Shown one piece after another: positions 51,323-59,362 of a DNA stretch of 64,000 nucleotides (its first letter is position 1; each line of letters opens with the position of its first letter). This DNA comes from Flammeovirgaceae bacterium UBA5585. Lineage in GTDB: Bacteria > Bacteroidota > Bacteroidia > Cytophagales > Cyclobacteriaceae. The position numbers were made by a program, and so were the translations under genes. The notes under the pieces are model-generated. The model was given only the letters and a program-made list of their open reading frames with translations, did not search any database and was not told the DNA's origin. The DNA is taken from NCBI GenBank assembly GCA_002425185.1, contig DILT01000010.1:124001-188000 (forward strand), in the 5' to 3' direction.

Positions 51323-51514
51323 TTATGCTAACACTTCTTTTTCCATCACCACTTTACCGTTGTAGTAAAGTTTTCCTTCGTGCCAGAAGGCACGGTGGGG
51401 CAGGTGATGTTCGCCTGTGGTGGGGCATACTACCAGCTCTTTTGCAAAAGCCTTGTAGTGTGTTCTTCTTTTATCTCTTCTGGTTTTCGAGGTTTTTCGT
51501 TTCGGATTCGGCAT
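51323..51514 (-). CDS. rpmF: 50S ribosomal protein L32
   Basis: 63 residues. MPNPKRKTSKTRRDKRRTH start, followed by VVCPTTGEHHLPHRAFWHEGKLYYNGK. Only one Cys of the usual zinc ribbon is seen (VVCPTTG), so this is a zinc-free or partial form. It begins 2 bases after the DUF177 stop, the normal pairing, and is followed by a 155-base gap before fabH. Confidence 0.93.
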   Translation of the reverse strand: MPNPKRKTSKTRRDKRRTHYKAFAKELVVCPTTGEHHLPHRAFWHEGKLYYNGKVVMEKEVLA

Positions 51515-51516
51515 AA

Positions 51517-52026
51517 CTATTTGTTTTTATTCAAGTTCTTTAATTTATCCCAACGCGGGTCTGTTTCATCTTTTTTGTCTTCCGGGTCTGACGAGTAGAT
51601 AATTCCTTCTTCCGCTTCATCATCCTGTTCAAAGCGCGGATGAAGTTTCTTCATCGGCACAGCCAGCGTAATAAACTCGTACATATACTGGCCGAGTTCC
51701 AGGCTTACGGTGTTAAAGTCGATTACGATGATCTCGTCACTTACTTCACCCGGTTCATGCCCGAATTTGAAGATTATCTTCCTGTCCATGGCGATCGGGT
51801 AATCAAATTCATCCAGACTCCGGTCGCACACCAATTTTATTGATCCGTTCAAGGTAAAATTGGCCTCAATGAAGGTTTCATGCTTATCCAGGCTGATGAG
51901 GGCCTTAATATCTCCGGCCGAAACCAATTCGGCTCCGTATTTCCTGAAGAATTCATCACCAAAATGGTAGTCAAAATGGTGAATATTATTGCTTAGGCCC
52001 TGAATATTAACACGATACGCTTCCAA
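51517..52026 (-). CDS. DUF177 (YceD-like) protein
   Basis: 169 residues. DUF177 pattern: early strand region, then LVCDRSLDEFDYPI with the conserved CxR segment, IKFGHEPGEVSDEIIVID and an acidic, Lys-rich C-terminus. DUF177/YceD is always linked to rpmF and is tied to 23S rRNA accumulation or ribosome assembly. A minus-strand TAAATTTG at 52070-52063 is a plausible -7 box. Confidence 0.88.
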   Translation of the reverse strand: MEAYRVNIQGLSNNIHHFDYHFGDEFFRKYGAELVSAGDIKALISLDKHETFIEANFTLNGSIKLVCDRSLDEFDYPIAMDRKIIFKFGHEPGEVSDEIIVIDFNTVSLELGQYMYEFITLAVPMKKLHPRFEQDDEAEEGIIYSSDPEDKKDETDPRWDKLKNLNKNK

Positions 52027-52126
52027 AGAACCAACCCCTATCGGGTTTTAAAAATTAGTCGGCAAATTTAGGAGAATTAATCAGATTATAAAAGAATCAG
52101 CTAATTCAGGGCTTTTGGCAGCATCC

Positions 52127-52513
52127 TCAGAGAAATTGGGTCATTGCCTCTGCCTTAAACTCCTCACGGGTTTTTCGGCCGTAGTGTTCCAAAAAATAGT
52201 CGATAATACCCTTTTTAAAGCCAAGTTTGATGGCCACGTTTTTACAAAACAGAACTTCACTGTCGAAAATGTTGTGATCGGCAAAGACCAATTCAATGGT
52301 GGTGTAGAGGTAATCAAATTTCTGTTCTTGCGACAGTGCCCCCAGGGTATCAATGGGCTCCGGGTTTTTGATTAAGGCAGTAACGGATTCTTCCGGAAAG
52401 TTTTTCTCTTTGGCGATTTTGAAAATCATTTCGCGTTCAGCTTTCGCAAAATGTTTATCCGCTTCCGCCAGTTGAATTAAAATATTGATCAGTTTTTTTG
52501 TAACGATGTCCAT
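52127..52513 (-). CDS. TerB-like helical protein
   Basis: 128 residues from ATG 52513. The all-helical sequence has LAEADKHFAKAEREMIFKIAK, the acidic metal-binding-like loop of TerB-fold proteins, and later VFADHNIFDSEVLFCKNVAI, a second such loop. TerB domains are linked to stress and tellurite-resistance systems, but small single-domain members like this are common and uncharacterised. A -7 box TAACTTTG (minus strand, 52536-52529) overlaps the longer frame start at 52531 and so supports the ATG at 52513. Confidence 0.72.
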   Translation of the reverse strand: MDIVTKKLINILIQLAEADKHFAKAEREMIFKIAKEKNFPEESVTALIKNPEPIDTLGALSQEQKFDYLYTTIELVFADHNIFDSEVLFCKNVAIKLGFKKGIIDYFLEHYGRKTREEFKAEAMTQFL

Positions 52514-52605
52514 AATTCGGGGGTGTTCCAAAGTTAAGCAATTAAAACTCCACTTTTTTGATAGGGTTCGGCTAAACGGCTGAAAAAGTCAACAAATGTT
52601 TATCA

Positions 52606-53622
52606 TTAATCTTTGGAAGGTTGTGATCGCGAAGTGGCGATATCAACGGCTGTGTAAAGTGCTTGTCTGAAAGAACCCTCGTTGGCTAAATTTTTTCCGG
52701 CAATAGAATAGGCAGTACCATGATCGGGGGAGGTACGAACAACCGGTAGGCCTGCTGTATAGTTTACACCACTTTCGAAGGACAGTAGCTTAAAGGGGAT
52801 TAAGCCCTGATCGTGGTACATTGCCAGCACGCCATCGTACTTGGAATAATTTCCGGAGGCAAAAAAACCATCGGCTGGAAAAGGCCCGGCAATAATTTTT
52901 CCTTTTGATTTCCAATCCTGAATGACAGGCTTCAGGATGGTATCATCTTCACTACCGATAAGTCCGCCATCACCGGCATGTGGGTTTAATCCCAATACGG
53001 CAATTTTTGGTTTGTTAATGCCGAAATCCTTGCGCATGCACTGCTCCAGTATTCTAAGTTTGGATTCAACCAGTTCGCGTGTTATGTAGGTTGTGATGTC
53101 TTTAACGGGCACATGCTCAGTAACCAATCCCACACGTAACGATTCGCTAACCATCAGCATCACAAAATCTTTTGTTTCAAAAAAATTTGCCAGGTATTCG
53201 GTATGACCACGATAGGGAAACTCATCGCTATGAATGGTATTCTTGTCGATCGGTGCTGTTACCATTGCATCAATCAATCCTTCCTTTAAATCTTGTGTAG
53301 CTTGCTGTAAGGCGAGCCAGGCCGCCTTGCCCGATTCTTTTGCGGGTTTACCGGGTGTAATTTCGATAACGTCTTCCCAACAGTTGACCACGTTAATGGT
53401 TTTGGGAATGTATTGGCCACGGCTTTTAATATGTCCGTAATTAAACTCTTCAATGTTTAATTGCTTTTTATAAAATGAAAGAACCCGTGTTGAGCCGTAA
53501 ATGACTGGTGTAATGAGATTGGTAAGACGATTATCCTGCAGCGCCTTAATAACAACCTCTGGTCCGATGCCGTTGAGATCGCCCAGGGTAATTCCAATGC
53601 GGGGTTTTTGTTGCGTGCTCAT
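52606..53622 (-). CDS. pdxA: 4-hydroxythreonine-4-phosphate dehydrogenase PdxA
   Basis: 338 residues. PdxA segments: RIGITLGDLNGIGPEVVIKAL, VTAPIDKNTIHSDEFPYRGHTEYLA (metal-binding His), NPHAGDGGLIGSED, and MYHDQGLIPFKLLSFESGVNYTAGLP shortened to MYHDQGLIPFK here. It oxidises 4-phosphohydroxythreonine in pyridoxal phosphate synthesis. It starts the minus-strand run leading to DUF177 and rpmF and is divergent from rsmA. Confidence 0.94.
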   Translation of the reverse strand: MSTQQKPRIGITLGDLNGIGPEVVIKALQDNRLTNLITPVIYGSTRVLSFYKKQLNIEEFNYGHIKSRGQYIPKTINVVNCWEDVIEITPGKPAKESGKAAWLALQQATQDLKEGLIDAMVTAPIDKNTIHSDEFPYRGHTEYLANFFETKDFVMLMVSESLRVGLVTEHVPVKDITTYITRELVESKLRILEQCMRKDFGINKPKIAVLGLNPHAGDGGLIGSEDDTILKPVIQDWKSKGKIIAGPFPADGFFASGNYSKYDGVLAMYHDQGLIPFKLLSFESGVNYTAGLPVVRTSPDHGTAYSIAGKNLANEGSFRQALYTAVDIATSRSQPSKD

Positions 53623-53742
53623 GGTTCAATTTAAAATGTGCTAGTTACTTAAAATTACAGTTGGTTACAATGTTGGCAGCTGTCGGGAATATCCTGAACA
53701 TAAAAACGCGATAGCTCAATAGGGCTTCGTATTTTTACCGCC

Positions 53743-54579
53743 ATGGCAGGTAAATCATCTTCTTCCGTTCGACCAAAGAAATCGCTGGGTCAGCATTTTT
53801 TACATGATAAAAATGTAGCGGAAAAGATTGTAGGCGCTTTACAATCAACTTCATCGCAGGAGGCTGTGCTGGAAGTTGGCCCGGGGATGGGCGTGCTTAC
53901 ACGAATATTACTCGAAACGGAAAACAATAACCTTAAGGTGATTGAGATTGACCGCGACTCCGTGGCTTATTTAAAAGCACATTACCCGCAATTAAATGTA
54001 ATGGAGGGTGATTTTCTTGAAATGGACTTATCGAAAATCTTTCCGACTAAATTTTCGATTATTGGAAATTTCCCGTACAACATCTCATCGCAGATACTTT
54101 TTAAAGTTTATGAAAACAAAAACCAGGTATGGCAGGTTGTTGGGATGCTTCAAAAAGAAGTGGCCGACCGGATAGCGGCACCGCATGGTAATAAAACGTA
54201 TGGCATACTCAGCGTTTTACTTCAGGCCTATTACCGGATTGATTATCTGTTCAAGGTGCCACCCGGTGTTTTTAATCCGCCACCTAAAGTAATGTCGGCC
54301 GTGGTGCGACTTGAGCGGAATGATCGTATCACGTTACCGTGTGATGAGGTGCTGTTTAAGCAAGTGGTTAAACAGGGTTTCAATAACCGCAGGAAAACCT
54401 TGCGTAACGCCTTAAAAAATTTAATTTTGCCCGCCTTTCAAGATCAGCCGGAGGGCAGCCTGGCAACATTATTGGAGCACGAAATATTTAATAAGCGCGC
54501 AGAGCAATTATCGGTTGAGGATTTCATTTATCTTACCCAGCTAATCGAAAAAAGCCGTGGAGGAGTTGGTTCAATTTGA
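53743..54579 (+). CDS. rsmA: 16S rRNA dimethyladenosine transferase RsmA (KsgA)
   Basis: 278 residues. KKSLGQHFLHDKNVAEKIV start, SAM site VLEVGPGMGVLTRIL, catalytic NFPY in IIGNFPYNISSQILFK, and the C-terminal helical domain with FNNRRKTLRNALKN. It methylates A1518 and A1519 in the 3' end of 16S rRNA. The next gene, mgtE, begins inside its last 23 bases at a GTG, so the two are coupled. Confidence 0.95.
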   Translation: MAGKSSSSVRPKKSLGQHFLHDKNVAEKIVGALQSTSSQEAVLEVGPGMGVLTRILLETENNNLKVIEIDRDSVAYLKAHYPQLNVMEGDFLEMDLSKIFPTKFSIIGNFPYNISSQILFKVYENKNQVWQVVGMLQKEVADRIAAPHGNKTYGILSVLLQAYYRIDYLFKVPPGVFNPPPKVMSAVVRLERNDRITLPCDEVLFKQVVKQGFNNRRKTLRNALKNLILPAFQDQPEGSLATLLEHEIFNKRAEQLSVEDFIYLTQLIEKSRGGVGSI

Positions 54580-55912
54580 GTTAACGAAAGAGTTTGTTGA
54601 TCGTTTTCAACAAGCGCTGGATGAGCGCGACCAGGCATTTATCACAGAGAGTCTGCAGGGGGTAAAAGCCGCTGATATTTCAGCGTTGCTCTACGAGTTC
54701 AATTCCGAAGAATCAAAGTATGTGCTTGATCTTCTTCCCGTTGAAATACAAGCTGAGATCATTATTGATCTGGACACCGATACCCGTGTAAAGTTTCTTA
54801 AAATTTACCAGTCTGCTGAGTTAACCCGTATCGTCAACACCTTACATTCTGATGATGTAGCGGATATTCTGAATGAACAGCCGGTTAAAACAAGGGAAGA
54901 AGTTCTTTCCGGTTTGGATGCTGAACTACGCACCCAGGTTACCGAACTGCTTCGCTATGAAGAGAACGTGGCCGGGGGGTTAATGGCCAAAGAACTTATC
55001 AAAGTCCGCGATCACTGGACGGTTGTGCAATGCATTGATGAAGTACGGAAGCAAGCTGAGAATGTAGATAAGTTCTATGCCGTTTATGTAGTGGATGACA
55101 ACGACTTTCTGGTAGGTCGGGTTTCCCTGAAAGACCTGGTATTGTCGGATGCCCGGAAAGTAGTTTCTGATTTGTGCGAGAAAGATATCGTTACAGTAGA
55201 AACCTACTTCTCTGACCTGGAAGTGGCTGACATCATGCGTAAATACGATCTTGAATCCGTACCGGTTATAAATGTTCGCGGGCAGCTGGTGGGTAGAATT
55301 ACCATTGATGATGTAGTGGATGTGATCACTGAGCAAGCCGAAGAAGACCGCCAGTTGATGACGGGTATTAGTGTGGATATTGAAGAGGATGATAGCGTTT
55401 GGCGCAACACCCGGGCACGTTTGCCGTGGTTGCTTATCGGTATCGTGGGTGGCCTGATGAATGCCAAGTTTATGGGGTTGTTCGAAGCGGAGCTAGCCCG
55501 TATAACCGCGATAGCTTTTTTTACTCCCCTCATACAGGCTACAGGAGGCAACGTGGGTATTCAGTCCTCATCGGTAATTGTGCAGAGTTTAGCCAACCCC
55601 GGTTTTGTTTATGATGGTCTTTGGCAGCGCCTGGTTAAGGTGTTTCTTGTAGCAATATTAAACGGTCTTTTTCTATCAACCCTGGTTTATGGTGCCAATG
55701 TACTCTTGTTCAGTGAATATCGCCTGTCAATGGTGGTTTCCATTGCGTTGATAAGCGTGGTGATCTTCGCATCCTTTATTGGAACCATTACGCCTTTGAT
55801 TTTGAACCGGTTTGGGTTTAACCCAGCGCTGGCATCAGGCCCTTTTATTACCACCACAAACGATTTGCTGGGCCTTACCATTTATTTCCTTACCGTACAC
55901 TTGCTCCTCTGA
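54557..55912 (+). CDS. mgtE: MgtE-type magnesium transporter
   Basis: 451 residues: N domain (superhelical, acidic; LLPVEIQAEIIIDLDTD), two CBS domains (VYVVDDNDFLVGRVSLKDL and VPVINVRGQLVGRITIDDVVD), then five membrane helices with the pore segment near TPLIQATGGNVGIQSSS and the TITPLILNRFGFNPALASGPFITT region. It is a Mg2+-gated channel. The start is GTG 54557, overlapping rsmA by 23 bases. A later start would remove part of the N domain. Confidence 0.94.
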   Translation: MEELVQFELTKEFVDRFQQALDERDQAFITESLQGVKAADISALLYEFNSEESKYVLDLLPVEIQAEIIIDLDTDTRVKFLKIYQSAELTRIVNTLHSDDVADILNEQPVKTREEVLSGLDAELRTQVTELLRYEENVAGGLMAKELIKVRDHWTVVQCIDEVRKQAENVDKFYAVYVVDDNDFLVGRVSLKDLVLSDARKVVSDLCEKDIVTVETYFSDLEVADIMRKYDLESVPVINVRGQLVGRITIDDVVDVITEQAEEDRQLMTGISVDIEEDDSVWRNTRARLPWLLIGIVGGLMNAKFMGLFEAELARITAIAFFTPLIQATGGNVGIQSSSVIVQSLANPGFVYDGLWQRLVKVFLVAILNGLFLSTLVYGANVLLFSEYRLSMVVSIALISVVIFASFIGTITPLILNRFGFNPALASGPFITTTNDLLGLTIYFLTVHLLL

Positions 55913-56184
55913 GGCTATGTAAGGTTTGTTCCATTTGAGGAACCCTCCGTTCATTTTCTTTTTTATTTTGATGAGCCAGCAAGCACTGTTTTGTAATTTT
56001 ATATGCTTTAGGTTCTGAAAAAACTTTGAAGGAATAGCTTGGTATACGACCAAACCAATGTAATAATTAACCTTATATAGCCACGGGCCAGTGCCCGGGT
56101 GATCACGAATTTGATGTAGCTTTGATGCCTTAATTGTTTTTGATAATCCAATAAACTAAATAATTTGTAATTACTTTTTACCCG

Positions 56185-57030
56185 ATGCTTTTTCTCAGGA
56201 ACAGATTTAAACGATTAGGCGATACGTTCAATAACATTATTGAAAAGCCGCTGCTTACCTCTACCATCGTTTTGGTTATGGTGGCCACCCTGGTTATCGG
56301 TTTAAGTTTGAAGTATTACGTTAATGATTTTGACAGTTTCTGGGCGCAAATTCTGGCGGAAGCGCATGGAATGATTTTCGATATCGCGGTAATCGGTATT
56401 CTTATTTTCTGGCTTAACCAGAACGGGCAAATCCGGCAACGCATTCGCTTCTATAAAGATGAAATTGATGACTTTCGTTTATGGGAATCGGAAGAAGCGG
56501 CTTTCCGTACGGTGGGTAATATCAAGCGATTAAACCGCCACAAAATTTACGAGATAAATCTGGTGAATTGTTTTTTAGCGCGTACCAATTTGAGTTACGC
56601 AAATCTAAGCGGCTCCAACCTAAATTCAGCCAACATCTCACAATCGTCATTAATAGAGGCAAATCTTGAAAACACGCGGCTTAACCAAACCAACTTTGAA
56701 AACTCAAATTTGAACCAGGCTAACCTTAAGGGTGCTTATGCCAGTGGCGCTAATTTTAAAGATGCTTTTTTAATTAAGGCTCAATTTGAGAGTGCCTTTT
56801 TGATTAAATCAAACTTCAACAATGCCTACCTGATGGAGGCCAACATGCAAAACAGCTACCTGATGGGGGCCGATTTTGAAAATGCCAGTTTGTATAAAGC
56901 CGATCTTCGGGGCGCCAAAGGGCTTACGGTGGAGCAGCTGGCAAAAGCAAAAACACTTTACCTGGCCCGGTTTGATGATGAGATTTTTGACCAGATTAAA
57001 ACAAGCCTGCCCGAACTGGTAGGTGCCTGA
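56185..57030 (+). CDS. Membrane-anchored pentapeptide-repeat protein
   Basis: 281 residues. Two membrane segments (about 24-47 and 65-85) are followed by a short basic linker and about 24 pentapeptide repeats of A(N/D)LXX type (residues about 130-250: ARTNLSYANLSGSNLNSANI and on), a right-handed quadrilateral helix. The cytoplasmic repeat domain likely binds a partner protein; the substrate or role is unknown. A 272-bp gap upstream holds no gene and only a small GC hairpin near 56084-56097. Confidence 0.85.
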   Translation: MLFLRNRFKRLGDTFNNIIEKPLLTSTIVLVMVATLVIGLSLKYYVNDFDSFWAQILAEAHGMIFDIAVIGILIFWLNQNGQIRQRIRFYKDEIDDFRLWESEEAAFRTVGNIKRLNRHKIYEINLVNCFLARTNLSYANLSGSNLNSANISQSSLIEANLENTRLNQTNFENSNLNQANLKGAYASGANFKDAFLIKAQFESAFLIKSNFNNAYLMEANMQNSYLMGADFENASLYKADLRGAKGLTVEQLAKAKTLYLARFDDEIFDQIKTSLPELVGA

Positions 57031-57033
57031 GTT

Positions 57034-57064
57034 TTTGTTCAAATGGTTTAAACCATTACCTTTG
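57034..57064 (+). promoter_or_regulatory. Bacteroidota-type promoter for greA
   Basis: TTTG at 57034-57037, a 19-base spacer, and TACCTTTG at 57057-57064: both boxes are exact. Transcription would start near 57071, about 73 bases before the greA ATG, leaving a leader that holds a terminator hairpin. Confidence 0.72.
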
Positions 57065-57077
57065 CACTATTAACTAG

Positions 57078-57115
57078 ACAACGGTCTCTCCGCTGAGGCC
57101 GTTGTTTCTTTTTTT
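57078..57115 (+). terminator. Intrinsic terminator in the greA leader
   Basis: Stem ACAACGG-T-CTC (57078-57088) pairs with GAG-G-CCGTTGT (57095-57105) with one T-G pair and a 6-base loop. TTCTTTTTTT follows at 57106-57115. It lies between the promoter (57034-57064) and the ATG (57144). A transcript ending here would be about 45 bases. It may be an attenuator or small-RNA source, or just the terminator of the upstream gene. Confidence 0.78.
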
Positions 57116-57143
57116 ACTGCTGTCATACTTCAATGTAAATTTT

Positions 57144-57620
57144 ATGAGCAAGAAAATATCGTACTATACCCGCGAAGGCCTGGATAAATTAAAGGCTGAA
57201 TTGAGTGAGCTCAAGTCGAAGGGCCGTTCTGAAATTGCCAAGCAAATTGCGGAAGCCCGTGATAAAGGTGACCTGAGCGAAAATGCCGAGTACGATGCTG
57301 CGAAAGATGCCCAAGGTCATTTAGAAGCAAAAATTGCTCACCTGGATGATTTGCTGGCGAATGCCCGATTGCTCGATGAAACCAATGTAGACACATCTAA
57401 AGTTTCCATACTGGCTAAAGTCACGATTAAAAATAAAAAGAACGGAGCATCGTTTACGTACACCCTTGTATCGGAAGAAGAAGCCGATTTGAAGGCTGGA
57501 AAAATTTCAACGATGTCGCCCATTGGCAAAGGGTTGTTGGGAAAGAAGAAAGGCGATTTGGCTATCATTAAAACACCTGCCGGTGATGTTGAATTTGAAA
57601 TCACCAATATTACGATATAA
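57144..57620 (+). CDS. greA: Transcription elongation factor GreA
   Basis: 158 residues from ATG 57144 (MSKKISYYTREGLDKLKAEL); the frame from 57102 starts inside the leader hairpin and is rejected. The coiled-coil tip has DKGDLSENAEYDAAKDAQ with the acidic pair that activates RNA polymerase's transcript cleavage, and the C-terminal FKBP-like domain follows. It restarts backtracked polymerase. It lies behind its own promoter and a leader terminator and is followed 2 bases later by the HIT gene. Confidence 0.94.
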   Translation: MSKKISYYTREGLDKLKAELSELKSKGRSEIAKQIAEARDKGDLSENAEYDAAKDAQGHLEAKIAHLDDLLANARLLDETNVDTSKVSILAKVTIKNKKNGASFTYTLVSEEEADLKAGKISTMSPIGKGLLGKKKGDLAIIKTPAGDVEFEITNITI

Positions 57621-57622
57621 TC

Positions 57623-58015
57623 ATGGCCACCATTTTTACACGTATAATTAACCGCGAAATTCCTGGCCACATTGTGGCGGAAGATGACCGCTTTATTGCA
57701 TTCCTTGATATTATGCCCCTGGTGATGGGGCATACGTTGGTTGTACCCAAACAGGAGGTAGATTATATTTTTGATCTGGATGATGATACGCTGGCCGCGC
57801 TCAATCTTTTTGCTAAGCGCGTTGCCATTGCCGTAAAAAAAGCTGTTCCGTGTAAGCGCATCGGTATAGCCGTTATTGGGTTGGAGGTTCCACATACGCA
57901 TATACACCTGGTGCCCATGAATGCTATGGGTGACATTAATTTTACGCAACCCAAACTGAAACCCACGCAAGAAGCGTTGGCCGCTGTGGCCGAGAAAATC
58001 AGAAAAGCCTTGTAA
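57623..58015 (+). CDS. HIT-family nucleotide hydrolase
   Basis: 130 residues. TIFTRIINREIPGHIVAEDDRFIAF start and the catalytic histidine triad in VPHTHIHLVPMN. HIT (Hint-type) proteins split nucleoside phosphoramidates or dinucleotides. It lies 2 bases after greA, the same operon. The substrate is not predictable. Confidence 0.92.
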   Translation: MATIFTRIINREIPGHIVAEDDRFIAFLDIMPLVMGHTLVVPKQEVDYIFDLDDDTLAALNLFAKRVAIAVKKAVPCKRIGIAVIGLEVPHTHIHLVPMNAMGDINFTQPKLKPTQEALAAVAEKIRKAL

Positions 58016-58110
58016 TTGATAGTGTATTCGTGCTTTCGTGGCATGATTCATAGCATTTCTCTTCGACACTAAAACACAAAAAATAAAAACTTGATTATGA
58101 GCATCCGCTT

Positions 58111-58236
58111 CCAATCCTAAAATTGGCGTCATTGCGATCCGCCACAGGCGGAGAAGCAATCCCAATTTCAACGTTGAAAACTAGATTGCTTCGGTCGTAC
58201 CCTGCCTGCCGGCAGGCAGGCTCCCTCGCAATGACG
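58111..58236. repeat. Nested palindromic intergenic element
   Basis: Four symmetric pairs in nested order: CGTCATTGCGA (58127-58137) with TCGCAATGACG (58226-58236); GAAGCAATC (58153-58161) with GATTGCTTC (58184-58192); local hairpins CCGCC-ACA-GGCGG (58139-58151) and the palindrome TTTCAACGTTGAAA (58166-58179); and a self-complementary 20-base CCTGCCTGCCGGCAGGCAGG at 58201-58220. An outer CCAAT/ATTGG pair lies at 58111-58125. It has the look of a miniature palindromic repeat found scattered in genomes, between convergent genes. Confidence 0.8.
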
Positions 58237-58294
58237 TCAACTTAATACTTTAGGACTCTTTACGGATACTCGCAAACTTGATTAACTGCACTGT

Positions 58295-59362
58295 TTAATC
58301 AAGAAAATCAATATCCACATTTAACGGATAGCGCATCAGGTAACTGATGGCTTGTTTAACGGTTAGATCTTCGAAAAGAACTTTATATAAAGTGGTGGTG
58401 ATGGGCGCCCGTAACTTATAATAATCAGCACATTTCTTTATAATGCGTACCGTATTAACCCCCTCCGCAATTTCATCCATGCTGGCTAAAATTTCTTCCA
58501 GCGTCATGCCTTGGGCAAGTTTATAACCAACCTGGAAATTGCGGCTTAAGGTACTGTTGCTGGTCGTTACCAGATCACCAATACCGGCCACCCCCAAAAA
58601 AGCTTTTGTGTTTCCGCCCAGGGCACGGCCTACGTGAATCATTTCTACCACTCCTCGGCTGATGAGCAAGCCCCGTGCATTTTCACCATAGCCCATACCA
58701 CTTAGCGCACCGGATGCTATGGCAATAATATTTTTTAATACGCCCGCCAGTTCTACACCAATCAATTCATTATTGCCGTAAACCTGAAAGCGATCATTAC
58801 GCAACAACTTCTTTCCTAAACTGATTACTTCGTTAAACGGACTGGCAATTACGGTTGCGGCCGGATGCCGGGCAGCAAGTTCTTTCGACAAGTTTGGTCC
58901 GGCCAGGCAACCTACTCGCACCACCACACTTTCTTCGCGGATAACTTCACTCATGGTTTTAACCTGGCTGCGATTGAGCTTACTCACCGTTTCAATGGTT
59001 TGCCCTTTCGGTAGCGTTATGTCCAATCCTTTGGTGCCATGGATTAAAATATGATAGGGATGAAGGTGGGGCGATAGTTTCTTCATCATGGAGCGAAAGT
59101 GTGATGAGGGAACAATCGGAAAAATAACTTCACATTCACGCGCCAGCAATTGCAGATCGCTGGTAGGCGTTACATTTTTGTGCATGCTGTGCCCTCGGTT
59201 TTCGCGGGTTTGCGTAATTCTTTTAATAACCTTTTCATCGCGGGCATACAACAATACATTTCGGTGACGTGCCAGCAGGTTGGCCACCGCACTACCAAAG
59301 TTACCGGCACCAATTACGCCAACAGGCGGGTGGTCAGATAAATTTCTCGAGGTCATAGCCAA
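58295..59362 (-). CDS. gpsA: Glycerol-3-phosphate dehydrogenase GpsA
   Basis: 355 residues. The N-terminal Rossmann GVIGAGNFGSAVANLL, then IPIVPSSHFRSMM, and the catalytic-domain segments GCLAGPNLSKELAARHPAA and ENARGLLISRGVVEM. It makes sn-glycerol 3-phosphate from dihydroxyacetone phosphate for membrane lipids. The start lies 29 bases inside the acyltransferase gene (ATG 59356 would give 23), so the two are coupled and act on the same substrate. Confidence 0.94.
   Translation of the reverse strand: MAMTSRNLSDHPPVGVIGAGNFGSAVANLLARHRNVLLYARDEKVIKRITQTRENRGHSMHKNVTPTSDLQLLARECEVIFPIVPSSHFRSMMKKLSPHLHPYHILIHGTKGLDITLPKGQTIETVSKLNRSQVKTMSEVIREESVVVRVGCLAGPNLSKELAARHPAATVIASPFNEVISLGKKLLRNDRFQVYGNNELIGVELAGVLKNIIAIASGALSGMGYGENARGLLISRGVVEMIHVGRALGGNTKAFLGVAGIGDLVTTSNSTLSRNFQVGYKLAQGMTLEEILASMDEIAEGVNTVRIIKKCADYYKLRAPITTTLYKVLFEDLTVKQAISYLMRYPLNVDIDFLD

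Noticed and set aside
56560..56930. Regular short-period repetition that might be a CRISPR array or satellite
   Set aside because: The period is 15 bases and codes for pentapeptide repeats in frame; there are no identical repeats with unique spacers.
57338..58171. A 277-residue open frame on the minus strand opposite greA and the HIT gene
   Set aside because: Both plus-strand genes are certain by motif (acidic Gre tip, histidine triad) and the minus frame has an odd composition with no family likeness; it is a shadow of their codon use.
58016..58294. A tRNA or small RNA gene in this gap
   Set aside because: The symmetric parts do not form a cloverleaf and there is no CCA or anticodon arm; the palindromic element explains them.
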